Shown here piece by piece: positions 8,288 through 17,602 of a stretch of DNA of 64,000 nt. Below the pieces are notes generated by a model. That model ran no database searches, was not told where the DNA came from, and was given only the letters and a program-made list of their open reading frames with translations. The DNA is from Enterovibrio gelatinilyticus. GTDB taxonomy: Bacteria > Pseudomonadota > Gammaproteobacteria > Enterobacterales > Vibrionaceae. Where the stretch lies: assembly GCF_028683095.1 (NCBI RefSeq), contig NZ_JAJUBC010000011.1:1-64000 (forward strand), given 5' to 3'. Both the position numbers and the translations under genes were made by a program. Position 1 is the stretch's first letter; the number at the start of each line of letters is the position of its first letter.

Positions 8288-10248
8288 TCAGCGGATAATT
8301 CTCTAGCGAATAACTTTCTATCTAACTCACCAGTCACCATACCTTCTTGGGCAAAAGCATAACCATTCTTGCCGTTAGCCTTGGCGCCATACATGGCTTT
8401 GTCGGCTTGCTCGATGACCGTCGCCAGTGATGCATTATCGTTTGCCACCCAGCGTCGAATGCCAATACTCGCACTGACTTGAGGTTTGCAATGATTGATC
8501 ACCATTTCCTGACTCAGCCTTTCGAGCAACCGACTCACAATGCCATCCACTGAAGATGCATCCTGAATCGCGATGAGAAATTCATCACCTGAAAGACGTG
8601 CGACAAAATCATACCGTGACAAGCAGGCCTTCATGCGACTTGCCACCACTTTCAATAGCTCATCACCAATGTTGTGTCCAAACTGATCGTTGACCGCTTT
8701 GAAGCCGTCTAAATCGATAAACAGGACATGCATACCGTGTCCCTTGTCATGATCACGACTGAGTTTATCGAATGCATGTGCTCGGTTTGGTAAGCCCGTC
8801 AACACATCGTGATTAGCGATATGATTCAAACGCTTGATTTCCATCTCCACAGTTTGGTCAACGATGGACACGACATAACCGTCAATTTTTCCTCTGTGAT
8901 TAACCAAGGTTTGTGCGGTTATTTGGCACGGTAAACAATCGCCGGCCACGGACATCATCATGCCTCGCCATTGATAGCTTCCTGTCGAAATTAACGCTTT
9001 AATTTCGCTGAAGGCGGCGCGGAAACGTTTATCAACGTCAAGCTCACTCCATGTACGATTCTCACCAAATAAGCGAATACTCGCCGTATTTTGAGTTTTA
9101 ATATTCAGAGCACGAGACAAGACCAACGTGGCGTTTTGACTCTTATCAAAAATCATCTCAGCAAATTTACGACGCTGTTCAGATTCTCGCTGAGCCGTCA
9201 CATCTTCAAACTGCAATAATGAGTGAAGTGCCGTTGCCATCGGATGCGTGCTGATCAAAAACACAGAACCCGTTTCGGGATGAATAAGCTCTACATTTTT
9301 TATCGGCTGATGCGCATCAATGGCAGTGGAGATTGCCACCATATTGTCTGCAGGTTCAAACACCCCCAACAAACTTTCAAGACGAGTGGGTGTGCATCCA
9401 AAACGGGTTAACTGCCTTTCTGCCGCAGGGTTGTAATAGGTAACGTTGTCTCCCGGTGCAATAACCATTACACCTTGGTCCATGGTATCCATCACCTGAC
9501 TGATGTATCGGCTCTTATTCTCCAGTTCCTGTAGCGTTTGTTTCAACTGACCATCACGCTCAGAAAGGTTCGTCACCATTTCGTTAAAGCAGGCAGTCAC
9601 TTGGCCCAACTCATCGTTGTGTCTTACTGGAATACTCCGATTCACCACACCAAGCCTAATAATCGCAGACATAGATTGGTGCAGTGATGCCAACGGAGAG
9701 GCAACAATGCGATGAAGCATTTGAGCAAATACCAGAGACAGAATAGATAACGCGGTCGTGCCTGCGGTTAAATACATCAACAAAGCTCGGCGTTCTTCCT
9801 CTATGTTGTTTCTCGATACAGTAAGAAAGATATCACCCAACTTGTCGTCGCCGAGAACAATCTCAGCAGACACGCGTTCCACCGCCGTGCTGGCACAGAG
9901 GATATGTTGCGCTTGTCGAGCGCAATCATCAGGTAAACGAGAGAACGAGGCAAATTCCAAACGTTCATTGGTGAGTACACGCGCTGCGATAAGATCGGGA
10001 TTCGCACTCAGCGCATGAAGCTGTTCACGCCCTGTTTCTACATCGCCAAATGCCACAGCCGCATTGAGGTTGCTTGCCGCAGACATCGCCATCACTTTCG
10101 AGCTATCAATCAGGCTTTTCTCTAGGTATCGCACCACGGCATGGTCAACTGCGCTGCCTAACACGATCAAGCCCAATGTCATCAATACCCAAGTTGGGAA
10201 TATGAATTTCACTCTTAATGGGAGGTTGTTGAGAAAACGAAGGTTCAT
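8278..10248 (-). CDS. Membrane diguanylate cyclase with HAMP, PAS and GGDEF domains
   Basis: A 656-residue inner-membrane enzyme predicted to make cyclic-di-GMP. Membrane segments lie at about residues 15-37 and 160-182, flanking a periplasmic sensor of CHASE8-like size. HAMP covers about 183-236. Two PAS-like regions follow at about 250-480. The C-terminal GGDEF domain starts near NHDVLTGLPNRAHAF and has FIDLDGFKAVND. The active site is SGDEF near residue 552, a variant compatible with activity. A canonical RxxD inhibitory site is not evident (RYDFVARLSGDEF). The start overlaps the stop of the YfiR-like gene in ATGA. YfiR proteins repress YfiN-type cyclases from the periplasm, so the pair probably forms a signalling unit. 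Confidence 0.93.
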   Translation of the reverse strand: MNLRFLNNLPLRVKFIFPTWVLMTLGLIVLGSAVDHAVVRYLEKSLIDSSKVMAMSAASNLNAAVAFGDVETGREQLHALSANPDLIAARVLTNERLEFASFSRLPDDCARQAQHILCASTAVERVSAEIVLGDDKLGDIFLTVSRNNIEEERRALLMYLTAGTTALSILSLVFAQMLHRIVASPLASLHQSMSAIIRLGVVNRSIPVRHNDELGQVTACFNEMVTNLSERDGQLKQTLQELENKSRYISQVMDTMDQGVMVIAPGDNVTYYNPAAERQLTRFGCTPTRLESLLGVFEPADNMVAISTAIDAHQPIKNVELIHPETGSVFLISTHPMATALHSLLQFEDVTAQRESEQRRKFAEMIFDKSQNATLVLSRALNIKTQNTASIRLFGENRTWSELDVDKRFRAAFSEIKALISTGSYQWRGMMMSVAGDCLPCQITAQTLVNHRGKIDGYVVSIVDQTVEMEIKRLNHIANHDVLTGLPNRAHAFDKLSRDHDKGHGMHVLFIDLDGFKAVNDQFGHNIGDELLKVVASRMKACLSRYDFVARLSGDEFLIAIQDASSVDGIVSRLLERLSQEMVINHCKPQVSASIGIRRWVANDNASLATVIEQADKAMYGAKANGKNGYAFAQEGMVTGELDRKLFARELSAEEL

Positions 10249-10793
10249 GCGTTATCTCCTTCTTCAATGATCGAAATTGATAACAACTGAGAACGCAATG
10301 AAAAAGGTGCGTACTGTAAATTATTAAGATTAATGAGGGGTCTAACTCGGTTGTTCATTTTGACAAAAGCCGCCATCCCGCCATTAGCAGTGAACTCATT
10401 ACCCTCACCGACAACCAATGCGTCGGGAAATTGAGTGCGTAAAGTCGAGATGTGCTGCGCAGAAGTATTGGCGGTATAAACAATGTGGCAGTTTATATCA
10501 GTTTCACTTTGTTGTGTGATAGCGGTAAAGCTCGCTTGATCCGGCTTTCTCGCAACCACATCTTTTAATCGAAGACTGACTTCGTTGTCGCTATCTGAAC
10601 AAAACGCATATCGGCCTGATGTCGGTTGAAGGGTTTTCCAATCAATCAAAAAAGCGAAGCGATATAGGTAGACCGCTTTCAAATCCTCATCACGAAAATC
10701 ACTCGCACGCGCACCTAAGCTGACCGTGATGACTGTCGCCAACAATAGCCAGTTTAGTTGTCGCGAAAAAGCTCGTTTCGCCAAATCAATCAT
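10245..10793 (-). CDS. YfiR family periplasmic protein (DUF4154)
   Basis: A 182-residue secreted protein. The signal peptide spans about residues 1-30 (LNWLLLATVITVSLGARA). The mature part has the family pattern DEDLKAVYLYRFAFLIDW near the start, then FCSDSDNEVS and NCHIVYTANTSAQ, and ends with INLNNLQYAPFSLRSQLLSIS. YfiR proteins bind and inhibit YfiN-type diguanylate cyclases under redox control. It sits between the TonB receptor and the cyclase, 28 bases after the former and overlapping the latter by four bases. Confidence 0.9.
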   Translation of the reverse strand: MIDLAKRAFSRQLNWLLLATVITVSLGARASDFRDEDLKAVYLYRFAFLIDWKTLQPTSGRYAFCSDSDNEVSLRLKDVVARKPDQASFTAITQQSETDINCHIVYTANTSAQHISTLRTQFPDALVVGEGNEFTANGGMAAFVKMNNRVRPLINLNNLQYAPFSLRSQLLSISIIEEGDNA

Positions 10794-10821
10794 TCAAAAG
10801 CGCTACCAAATCAGACTCTTT

Positions 10822-13029
10822 TTATTTCCATTGCCAATCGACTTCTAGCCAATATTGCGTACCATTATTAAACCCAGCGTAACTTTCGGGATACTCGTTC
10901 ACTTGGTCGTTGAACAAGCTTTCTGCGCTCAAAGTAACTAGCGGCATGTGTTCAGATGCCTGCCAACCTATCACCATATCCCACGTTAACACTTCTGGCC
11001 ACGCGTAGTATTCGACATCCTGAAGCACGTCATCTGGACTGCTAGCATGTACATAGTTAACGACGTTACTCACCCACCATTGCGGTGTGATATCCCACAT
11101 AATTTGAGCATTGGCTAAATGCACAGGTTCATTTTCGTAAGAACGCATTGGGACGTCCGTCGAAGAACAGATAGCGCCGTGACAGTCTGCTTTAATTTCA
11201 CGATAGCTGTAACTCGCATTCACTTGTACCGCGGAAGTTGGCTGCCATTTCATGCTCAACTCACCACCGTAGGTCTGAGAACTGAGTGGTGCAATGTGTT
11301 GATACTGGAACAATCCGATCACGGTTCCATCTGCATCAGGAGAGGAATTACCAATTATCGGAGGCAAGTGTACACCCGATATTTGCATCCATGCTGGAAT
11401 ACCATCTTCTTCGCTGTAAAACAAATTAGCGTCAAACTGGAAAACATTACCTTCCCATAGACGATAACCCAGTTCATAAGTATCTACAGTCTGAACGGGA
11501 AGATCCTCATTCCCTAGATATTCGACAATTTGAAGGTAGTCTACTGATTCAAGGCACTGATAAGCATCAGATTCGTCTACGTAGCAATAGTTTCCAAAAT
11601 AATTACTCTGATAACCATTTTCGTGAAAATCCGTCGAGCGTCCTTGGCGAGCAGGTGTCACCACCGCCCTACCCCAACCAGCCCACACTCGCTGATTGTC
11701 TCCCACCTCTTGCATGACACGCACCTGAGGCTGTGAGAAGGTCTCACTCACCATATTGAAGTACTGCCAACGGTTACCCACCATCAATGACGTGGTGTCA
11801 GTCAGCGGATAGGTGTAGTTGAAATACGCCGCGGCGCTTTGATTCACAAAACCGGCTTCGTCTGCCACACGTACATACGGAGAGGTATAAATTTCACTCG
11901 GCTCATACGGTCGGAAATATTCGTCAATCACACGATAGTCAAAGCCCACCGTCAGTTGCCCACCCAACACGTTGTTGTCGCTGTAGCGCGTTTCCGAGTC
12001 GATACGAGTGAAATAGGCATTACGGTCCGAGCCATCGCTACTGCTGTAGGTTAGCCAGAATTGCTGCTCCCACTGTTTGGAACCACCTAATTCTTGCAAG
12101 AACTTAACACCAGCAAAATACTCTTCCGCTAGCATTTCAGTTTCGTATTTGACGTAATCTGGGCCATCGACACCGGGCGTCAAAAAGTGTGGTTGATAAG
12201 AACCCCAGTTGTAGTCTTCACGAGAACGAATGCCGCCAAGCTGAAACGACACTTCACGGTCGTTTTTCTGATAGTCGCCTCGCACGCCGAAACGTTCTGT
12301 CTGAACGCGGAAATGCTGTATTGGTTGAACACGGTCTTCATCACTTGTCCAAGGCATGTGCTCAACAAGCTCAGCGTACCCACTCATGTAAAGATTATTG
12401 GTAACTTGGCCGCCGTGGTGAACCCGTGCTTCTTTGTAATGGTAATTACCAATAGAGGCTGACACTTTATTGCGTGGCGCGTCTTCTGCATCGTAGGTAA
12501 TGACGTTGACAACAGCATTCACGGCATTACCGCCCCAAATCGTGCCAACCGGGCCCATCACCACTTCGATACGTTCAATGCTGTCCAAGCTTACGGGGAT
12601 CAAATCCCAGTCCACGCCAGAAAACATGCCGTTGAATACACTGCGCCCATCCACCATTACAAGCATGGTGTTACTCAGCGTTTCATTAGGTGACCGAGCA
12701 GCAATACCCCAGTCATAGTTAGAATATTTCGCCACGTGCAAACCTGGCGCTAGTACCAGAACATCTGCCACGGAACGTGCGCCTGAGCGCTTAATTTCTT
12801 TTGCCGTAATAACATGAACAGCGGCAGGTACATCGGACAGGCTCAATGCCGTTCGCGTGGCGGAAACAACTTTGGTATCGCTGAGCGATTCCAATGGCAT
12901 GTCTAACAGCGCGGCAAGTTCGTCGTCAGCAATTACTGGCGAAGAGATAAGTAGGCTTAAACAAGCAGTAGAGACTGCCAGACGGGCTTTAAGCATTATG
13001 GGCTTCCAGGATGTCGCAGTTTTATTCAC
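10822..13029 (-). CDS. TonB-dependent outer-membrane receptor
   Basis: A 735-residue protein. The signal peptide spans about residues 1-34 (LSLLISSPVIA). The plug domain (about 50-175) includes VVSATRTALSLSDVPAAVHVITAKEI, ADVLVLAPGLHV, VMVDGRSVFNG and the RIEVVMGPVGTIWGGNAVNAVVNVIT segment typical of plug domains. The rest is a beta barrel ending in YWLEVDWQWK. It heads an operon with a YfiR-like protein and a diguanylate cyclase, so it may act in ligand sensing as well as uptake. Substrate unknown; no Fur-like box was seen upstream. Confidence 0.93.
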   Translation of the reverse strand: MNKTATSWKPIMLKARLAVSTACLSLLISSPVIADDELAALLDMPLESLSDTKVVSATRTALSLSDVPAAVHVITAKEIKRSGARSVADVLVLAPGLHVAKYSNYDWGIAARSPNETLSNTMLVMVDGRSVFNGMFSGVDWDLIPVSLDSIERIEVVMGPVGTIWGGNAVNAVVNVITYDAEDAPRNKVSASIGNYHYKEARVHHGGQVTNNLYMSGYAELVEHMPWTSDEDRVQPIQHFRVQTERFGVRGDYQKNDREVSFQLGGIRSREDYNWGSYQPHFLTPGVDGPDYVKYETEMLAEEYFAGVKFLQELGGSKQWEQQFWLTYSSSDGSDRNAYFTRIDSETRYSDNNVLGGQLTVGFDYRVIDEYFRPYEPSEIYTSPYVRVADEAGFVNQSAAAYFNYTYPLTDTTSLMVGNRWQYFNMVSETFSQPQVRVMQEVGDNQRVWAGWGRAVVTPARQGRSTDFHENGYQSNYFGNYCYVDESDAYQCLESVDYLQIVEYLGNEDLPVQTVDTYELGYRLWEGNVFQFDANLFYSEEDGIPAWMQISGVHLPPIIGNSSPDADGTVIGLFQYQHIAPLSSQTYGGELSMKWQPTSAVQVNASYSYREIKADCHGAICSSTDVPMRSYENEPVHLANAQIMWDITPQWWVSNVVNYVHASSPDDVLQDVEYYAWPEVLTWDMVIGWQASEHMPLVTLSAESLFNDQVNEYPESYAGFNNGTQYWLEVDWQWK

Positions 13030-13356
13030 GCTAAAGCTTCTTGAAGCGTATTTTTACTGCGTTATTGTGTATTGACTGCTCCGCATTCGACCATGAAAAA
13101 TCAGCCGTTGGATTACAGTGTATTTTTTCATACATTATACGTGCAACAAACTGGATTTCGTACTCCTATAACTCAATGAATCCGCTATTTTTTAATTGTT
13201 CTGGGAGTGAAAGCAATAGGTGTCATATATATGACGGAGTAGAGAGGGTGAGTGACAGTTATTCGACACAATAACTCGTGAAATAGACGCAATAAACAAC
13301 ATATTTATTGCGACCCAATCGACTGTGTTTATAAGGTTTTTTATAGGCAAACGTTG
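13030..13356. other. Intergenic region upstream of the TonB receptor operon
   Basis: About 330 bases between the NUDIX stop and the receptor start, both genes running leftward. It should hold the operon promoter. The only marked structure is the palindrome at 13222-13235. No gene is seen. Confidence 0.5.
13222..13235. promoter_or_regulatory. 14-base palindrome GTCATATATATGAC
   Basis: A perfect 7+7 palindrome about 190 bases upstream of the TonB receptor start. Its symmetry suits a dimeric regulator. No regulator is identified. Confidence 0.35.
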
Positions 13357-13890
13357 TTAAATAAGCTGCTTAAGTTTTAGCAAGCCATAAGCTGCGATAG
13401 TCACCGTATCTTTCAGTTTCCCACCGATAATCATTTGCTCAAACTCGCTGATAGGAAAAGCCGCTGAAATCAGGTCTTCTTCTTCAGTATCGAGTTGCTT
13501 GCCCACATCAGTTAATCCCGTCGCCAAATAGACGTGACAGGTTTGATTAAGAAATCCATAAGCCACAAACTGCGCGCCAAGATAGGTCATCGATTCTGCC
13601 TGCATGCCCGTTTCTTCACGCAATTCTCCTTTCGCTAATTCAAGGTGATCGGCATCAGGGTTTGATTCCCATGCGCCTTGAGGGATCTCCCAACAGCGTT
13701 GTTGCACCGTGTATCGATATTGTTGCACCAGATGAATCATGCCATTCTCGATAGCGAGAATCGCTGCACAGTCCGGTTTATCTACCACACCATAAATACC
13801 CTCAGCTCCACTGGCTCGCACCACTTTATCTTCTCTTACACTCATCCATTTGTTCTGGTAAACAATGTGGCTTTCTAGTTTCTTTATCAC
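13357..13890 (-). CDS. NUDIX hydrolase
   Basis: A 177-residue NDP-X hydrolase of the ADP-ribose pyrophosphatase type. The Nudix box is at about residues 73-95: GAWE, then LAKGELREETGMQAESMTYLG, with the REETG catalytic core. N-terminal elements (YQNKWMSVREDKVV, HLVQQYRYTVQQRCWEIPQGAWE) match the ADPRase fold. GTG start. It stands alone, downstream of the palindromic repeat and divergent from efpL. The substrate is probably an ADP-sugar. Confidence 0.88.
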   Translation of the reverse strand: MIKKLESHIVYQNKWMSVREDKVVRASGAEGIYGVVDKPDCAAILAIENGMIHLVQQYRYTVQQRCWEIPQGAWESNPDADHLELAKGELREETGMQAESMTYLGAQFVAYGFLNQTCHVYLATGLTDVGKQLDTEEEDLISAAFPISEFEQMIIGGKLKDTVTIAAYGLLKLKQLI

Positions 13891-13911
13891 GGGCTATCCA
13901 TCATGTTGTTA

Positions 13912-13998
13912 TATACCCAATCCACCTGAAGATGCTCGATTTCAGAGCCCATCAGTGCAAGTTTACTGAATCCTGCATCTTCAAGTTGTTTGGGTATA
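13912..13998. repeat. 87-base inverted repeat, copy A of a dispersed palindromic element
   Basis: The left arm (13912-13945) and right arm (13966-13998) are inverted copies of each other with few mismatches. They start and end with TATACCCAA/TTGGGTATA and contain CCTGAAGATGC or its complement. Related sequence recurs at 39637-39668 and 50306-50337. All copies are intergenic. It looks like a REP- or MITE-type element. Confidence 0.85.
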
Positions 13999-14178
13999 GG
14001 CACTGGCATTGTGTTTAGCATAGTCCTTTGTTTTTAAGCAACAGTTCAAGCTCTGTTACGTTTTCTTCCCTGCACCTCAGGGAACAATTGGTCCATCCTC
14101 ACCTTCCAGATTCGGTACCACAATCACATTCACATGCACAGACACGAGTAGGTGTTTTGGTATAGATCCACTTGCGAA

Positions 14179-14219
14179 AATTTAGAATCATGATATTTTC
14201 TTGCCAAATTTTCTAAATT
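14179..14219. promoter_or_regulatory. Inverted repeat in the efpL leader
   Basis: Nine-base arms AATTTAGAA (14179-14187) and TTCTAAATT (14211-14219) end seven bases before the efpL ATG. As RNA the hairpin would sit against the ribosome-binding site; as DNA it could be an operator. Role unproven. Confidence 0.35.
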
Positions 14220-14225
14220 GGAAAA

Positions 14226-14798
14226 ATGACCATGCCAAAGGCAAGTGAAATCAAAAAAAACGCAGTTATCGAACATGGCGGCAAAGTGCTTGCGGTTAAA
14301 GACATTTCTAAGCTAACCCCTGCTGGTCGTGCAGGTACAAGCCTATACAGAATGCGTCTTTACGATGTAGCGACAGGTGCAAAAGTTGACGAAAGCTTCA
14401 AAGCTGATGACATGCTAAACCTGGCAGACTTCAGCCGTCACGCGGCAGATTTCTCTTACATCGATGGTGACGAGTACATCTTCATGGATAGCGAAGACTA
14501 CACGCCTTACCACTTCAACAAAGAAACCATTGCTGAAGAACTTCTATTCATCAATGAAGACACCAAAGGTATTCAGGTTCTGACTGTTAGCGGTCGTCCT
14601 GTAGCAATTGAATTGCCTTCAACCGTTGATATGGTGATCACCGAGACGTCTCCTTCAATCAAAGGGGCTTCAGCAAGTGCTCGTACCAAGCCAGCCACTG
14701 TTTCTACTGGCCTGACCGTTCAAGTTCCAGAGTACATTGGTATTGGCGATAAAATTCGCATTAACACCACTGAACACAAGTTCATGAGCCGCGCGTAA
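14226..14798 (+). CDS. efpL: Elongation factor P-like protein EfpL (YeiP)
   Basis: A 190-residue three-domain EF-P paralogue that helps ribosomes through polyproline and related stalling motifs. The N-terminal KOW-like domain carries the tip loop [18 protein letters not shown], with arginine in place of the modified lysine or arginine of classical EF-P. The middle domain has [21 protein letters not shown]. The C-terminal OB domain has the signature [30 protein letters not shown]. Homologues suggest a start at MPKASEIKK (ATG 14232); the ATG at 14226 is two codons earlier. Single gene with its own terminator. Confidence 0.95.
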   Translation: MTMPKASEIKKNAVIEHGGKVLAVKDISKLTPAGRAGTSLYRMRLYDVATGAKVDESFKADDMLNLADFSRHAADFSYIDGDEYIFMDSEDYTPYHFNKETIAEELLFINEDTKGIQVLTVSGRPVAIELPSTVDMVITETSPSIKGASASARTKPATVSTGLTVQVPEYIGIGDKIRINTTEHKFMSRA

Positions 14799-14847
14799 AT
14801 TTACGCCCTCATTTTTTTGCACTGAAAGAGTCTTTGAGTGCAAACAA

Positions 14848-14906
14848 AAAGCCCTGATGCCTTTTCATCTCTTTGATGAGTTCGGTATCAGGGCTTTGCT
14901 TTTTTT
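14848..14906 (+). terminator. Rho-independent terminator of efpL
   Basis: A long hairpin with outer arms AAAGCCCTGATGCC/GGTATCAGGGCTTT (one mismatch) and an inner CATC/GATG stem, followed by a run of seven T residues. Confidence 0.88.
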
Positions 14907-14941
14907 GATTAGGCTATTTATTGGCTAGAGTGTCTAGTCGC

Positions 14942-15019
14942 CATATTTAATGACTGAGCATATTTAATGACTGACTATGTTTAGTACGTGACTATGCTTA
15001 ATACGTGACTATGCTTAAT
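14942..15019. repeat. 17-base tandem repeat, four units plus a partial
   Basis: Units start at 14942, 14959, 14976 and 14993, with a partial unit at 15010. The first two match CATATTTAATGACTGA(G/C); the next two are diverged (TATGTTTAGTACGTGAC, TATGCTTAATACGTGAC). It lies between the efpL terminator and the 3' end of the DUF3726 gene. Confidence 0.85.
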
Positions 15020-15047
15020 CGCCGCTAGCTTGATCAGGCAAGTCAAC

Positions 15048-15773
15048 TCACTCCCCTGCGCCTTGCAGCGAACGTTCACTGTTTTCCACCAGCCCACGAG
15101 CGACATATTTCTTCAACGCATGCCAATGGCTTTCATCCACATTAATGCCTTTCTTCCATGCTTTCGCTTCAGCTGCCATTAGCATGTCTGAACTGATGCT
15201 TGGTTCCCCTTCGAATACGGCGTCTTCAAAGGGCGCAAGCTGGATATCAACCAACAGGTCGTGATGTGGCAAATCGCTTATCCCACTCTGCTTAGGTTTA
15301 TTAAAATAAACCTCAGGGTATCGATATCCCGCATTGTGAACACAATCTACAAACTCAGGTGATTCGCCGTTTACCCATTGCGCCCTCACAGATAATCCTT
15401 TGCCAGCCAATTTAAGAAGTTCGCTAAACCCAAACCATCTATTGCGGCAATTGCGGATATGAAGCTGAACATGCTGCTCGCCAATCAACTGATCCACGGC
15501 GACATCAATCAACGCAGGAAAGTGACACAGCAAGCTCGCACCAGACAAATCAACGATGATCGTCTCTCCGTCCTGAACAACCGAAGCCACAGGGAAATCA
15601 CCTTCTTGTTCAATGGAGGCTAACGCGGACAAAAACAGTGACACGCCATTCATGCCTGCCATCTCCAAATCGACGACCATGTTAGCGATGTTTTCCGCTT
15701 CGCCACATTCTCGCTTTAAGCTGTCATAAGCTTTTGCGCATAAGCTCACGAGTTCGTTATGTGACACTTTCAT
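15048..15773 (-). CDS. DUF3726 domain-containing protein
   Basis: A 241-residue soluble protein. Its start, MKVSHNELVSLCAKAYDSLKRECGEAENIANMVVDLEM, matches my memory of the DUF3726 N-terminus (family assignment by recall). There is no signal peptide or known catalytic motif. Its start overlaps the stop of the 570-residue gene by four bases, so they are coupled. It is the last gene of a leftward cluster with a BCCT transporter, M19 dipeptidase, aldehyde dehydrogenase and RidA, which suggests a part in catabolism of an imported amine. Molecular function unknown. Confidence 0.75.
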   Translation of the reverse strand: MKVSHNELVSLCAKAYDSLKRECGEAENIANMVVDLEMAGMNGVSLFLSALASIEQEGDFPVASVVQDGETIIVDLSGASLLCHFPALIDVAVDQLIGEQHVQLHIRNCRNRWFGFSELLKLAGKGLSVRAQWVNGESPEFVDCVHNAGYRYPEVYFNKPKQSGISDLPHHDLLVDIQLAPFEDAVFEGEPSISSDMLMAAEAKAWKKGINVDESHWHALKKYVARGLVENSERSLQGAGE

Positions 15774-17482
15774 TGGCAGCGCTCCTCATTGCTCGCAACC
15801 GTATTAGGTAGCAAAGGAAACAGCCAACTCTCTTCCTCATGATTGGGCTTCAAGTCAGTAAACAGCGGCGCACCTTGGAATAGCGTGACACGAACCCAAC
15901 GCGCGGAGCGAGGATCAAACTTAGTCGCTCCAAACATCGAAAGTTTGCACCTAAGCAGGTGAATAGGCAGCATATCGCGCGCAAGCGCATTAATCTGAAT
16001 ATCGCCCATCGGCACATTGCCCAAGGTCCATACCCGACGTGCTATGGTTCTGAGTTTTGGATGAATAAGCAAGAACTGAGCGAGCGACCCTTCACCATTG
16101 CTGTCCTGTAGCGTGCTATACAGTCTCGATACTTGACGAGCAATGTCCAACGCCAGTTCGTTTTCCTCGCCGGGCTCTTCTCCTCGAACAGCAAGTCTTG
16201 GCTCTTCTTTATCCACTGAACGATACCAAAACCAGTACTGATTATCAGGCTCCGAGAAATCGATATTAATTGCCCATTGGTAGCGAGTTTCAATTAAAGA
16301 AATCATTTCACTAACGGTCGCACCCGGTGTAAGCGAAAGACTCGGATCGCAATTCATATCATCAGCAAGCGCATCTACCTGCTCTGGGTGTAACTCCATG
16401 ATGCTGCTAAAAAATATCTCTTGTGTTTCAAAGCTACACTCGGCACACAAAGCATAAATTTCAGACCATCGAGTCGCACTTTCCGCATTATCTTGAACCC
16501 GTAAAATGAGATCATTCAGTTCAGACACACTGTGTTGGTTAAGCGTTCTTTGCTGCTCATCAATTGTCGTCACTTGGCAGAGATGGATTTTTGCTTTTTC
16601 GAGCAGTTGGCAAACCCCATGCAAACGTTCAACGTCAATCGGCATAGCCAGTATGGTTGCAAACGCAATTTCGCGTTGCGTGATCCATTGAGCAACCACA
16701 CGAGGGTGCGTGATCAGAAACGGCGCCATACCTAAGCCTGTGGCATTTCCGATACCTATGTACCGTTGTAATGCAGGCATTAGCGTCGTCGCTTGATCGC
16801 CACCTTGTTGAGCGGCAATGAAATGCACCCAATCTAAGCTAAATTGACGCAATAAATATACTGCGCACATCTGGGCACTAAAAGACAGATTGAAATCGTC
16901 ATTGTCTTGTAAGGTTTCAAAATCGGCGATCCCAAATTTCCCATTACCATAGACGGCAGTGGTACGCAGAATGTAACCAACCTTAGCCATCTCTAACGGA
17001 TCCGGCTGAACACCCTTTGCCAGTGCAGAGATCACCAAATCAAACACTCGAACACTTTTGTTTGCACGGGAAAGCACCAATACTTTGGGTGAGTTACGCC
17101 CCGCCTCTTGCAGTGGCACATTTTGTCTTAATTGATCGAGCCCTTTTTGACTCACGCGCCCTTTGATCAAGGCAAACGTCACATCCCATTTTTCAGCAAT
17201 GACACGATCGTTACGCTCTTCGTCTTCAATCGCATCACAAAACACAACGAGTTGATACGTGTGTTTCGGCGTCGTCAATTCGTAGATCACCGTACCTAAG
17301 CCGTCAGACTGAAGATCCCACCGCTTCGTCGATAACGTCCATTCCTCGTTCGCCATTTTACGAAGTAACGAACGCACAAAGCTGATACGTGTTTGGTGCA
17401 TCGCCCCTAGTCGACGCGGATCCATCACAATCGCAGGATCGCGTAGCGCCGTTGCAACTTCCAAGGCAGAATTTGTATTCAT
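15770..17482 (-). CDS. Large conserved-looking protein of unknown function
   Basis: A 570-residue soluble protein starting MNTNSALEVATALRDPAIV. I chose ATG 17482, with AGGT seven bases upstream, over a TTG at 17500. No membrane segment, signal peptide or motif that I recognise is present. Notable parts are YQLVVFCDAIEDEERNDRVIAEKWD near residue 80, the Gly-rich RYIGIGNATGLGMAPFLITHP near residue 240, and a Trp-rich stretch, NQYWFWYRSVD, near 420. It overlaps the DUF3726 gene and follows the BCCT gene by 120 bases. Coupling to DUF3726 implies a joint role; an enzyme is likely given the size. Confidence 0.75.
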   Translation of the reverse strand: MNTNSALEVATALRDPAIVMDPRRLGAMHQTRISFVRSLLRKMANEEWTLSTKRWDLQSDGLGTVIYELTTPKHTYQLVVFCDAIEDEERNDRVIAEKWDVTFALIKGRVSQKGLDQLRQNVPLQEAGRNSPKVLVLSRANKSVRVFDLVISALAKGVQPDPLEMAKVGYILRTTAVYGNGKFGIADFETLQDNDDFNLSFSAQMCAVYLLRQFSLDWVHFIAAQQGGDQATTLMPALQRYIGIGNATGLGMAPFLITHPRVVAQWITQREIAFATILAMPIDVERLHGVCQLLEKAKIHLCQVTTIDEQQRTLNQHSVSELNDLILRVQDNAESATRWSEIYALCAECSFETQEIFFSSIMELHPEQVDALADDMNCDPSLSLTPGATVSEMISLIETRYQWAINIDFSEPDNQYWFWYRSVDKEEPRLAVRGEEPGEENELALDIARQVSRLYSTLQDSNGEGSLAQFLLIHPKLRTIARRVWTLGNVPMGDIQINALARDMLPIHLLRCKLSMFGATKFDPRSARWVRVTLFQGAPLFTDLKPNHEEESWLFPLLPNTVASNEERCQ

Positions 17483-17602
17483 CACTTTACCTATACTCAA
17501 TCACGTGACAAACAGGCCGTTCCTCAGCCTTTCTAGAGTATCGAGAACAACGCCTATTGGCGTTGTCCTGATAATGCGTCGAATCAGATATCAAGTTCGG
17601 AG

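Noticed and set aside
14942..15019. CRISPR or iteron-type array
   Set aside because: The 17-base units are contiguous without spacers, diverged, and there is no rep gene nearby.
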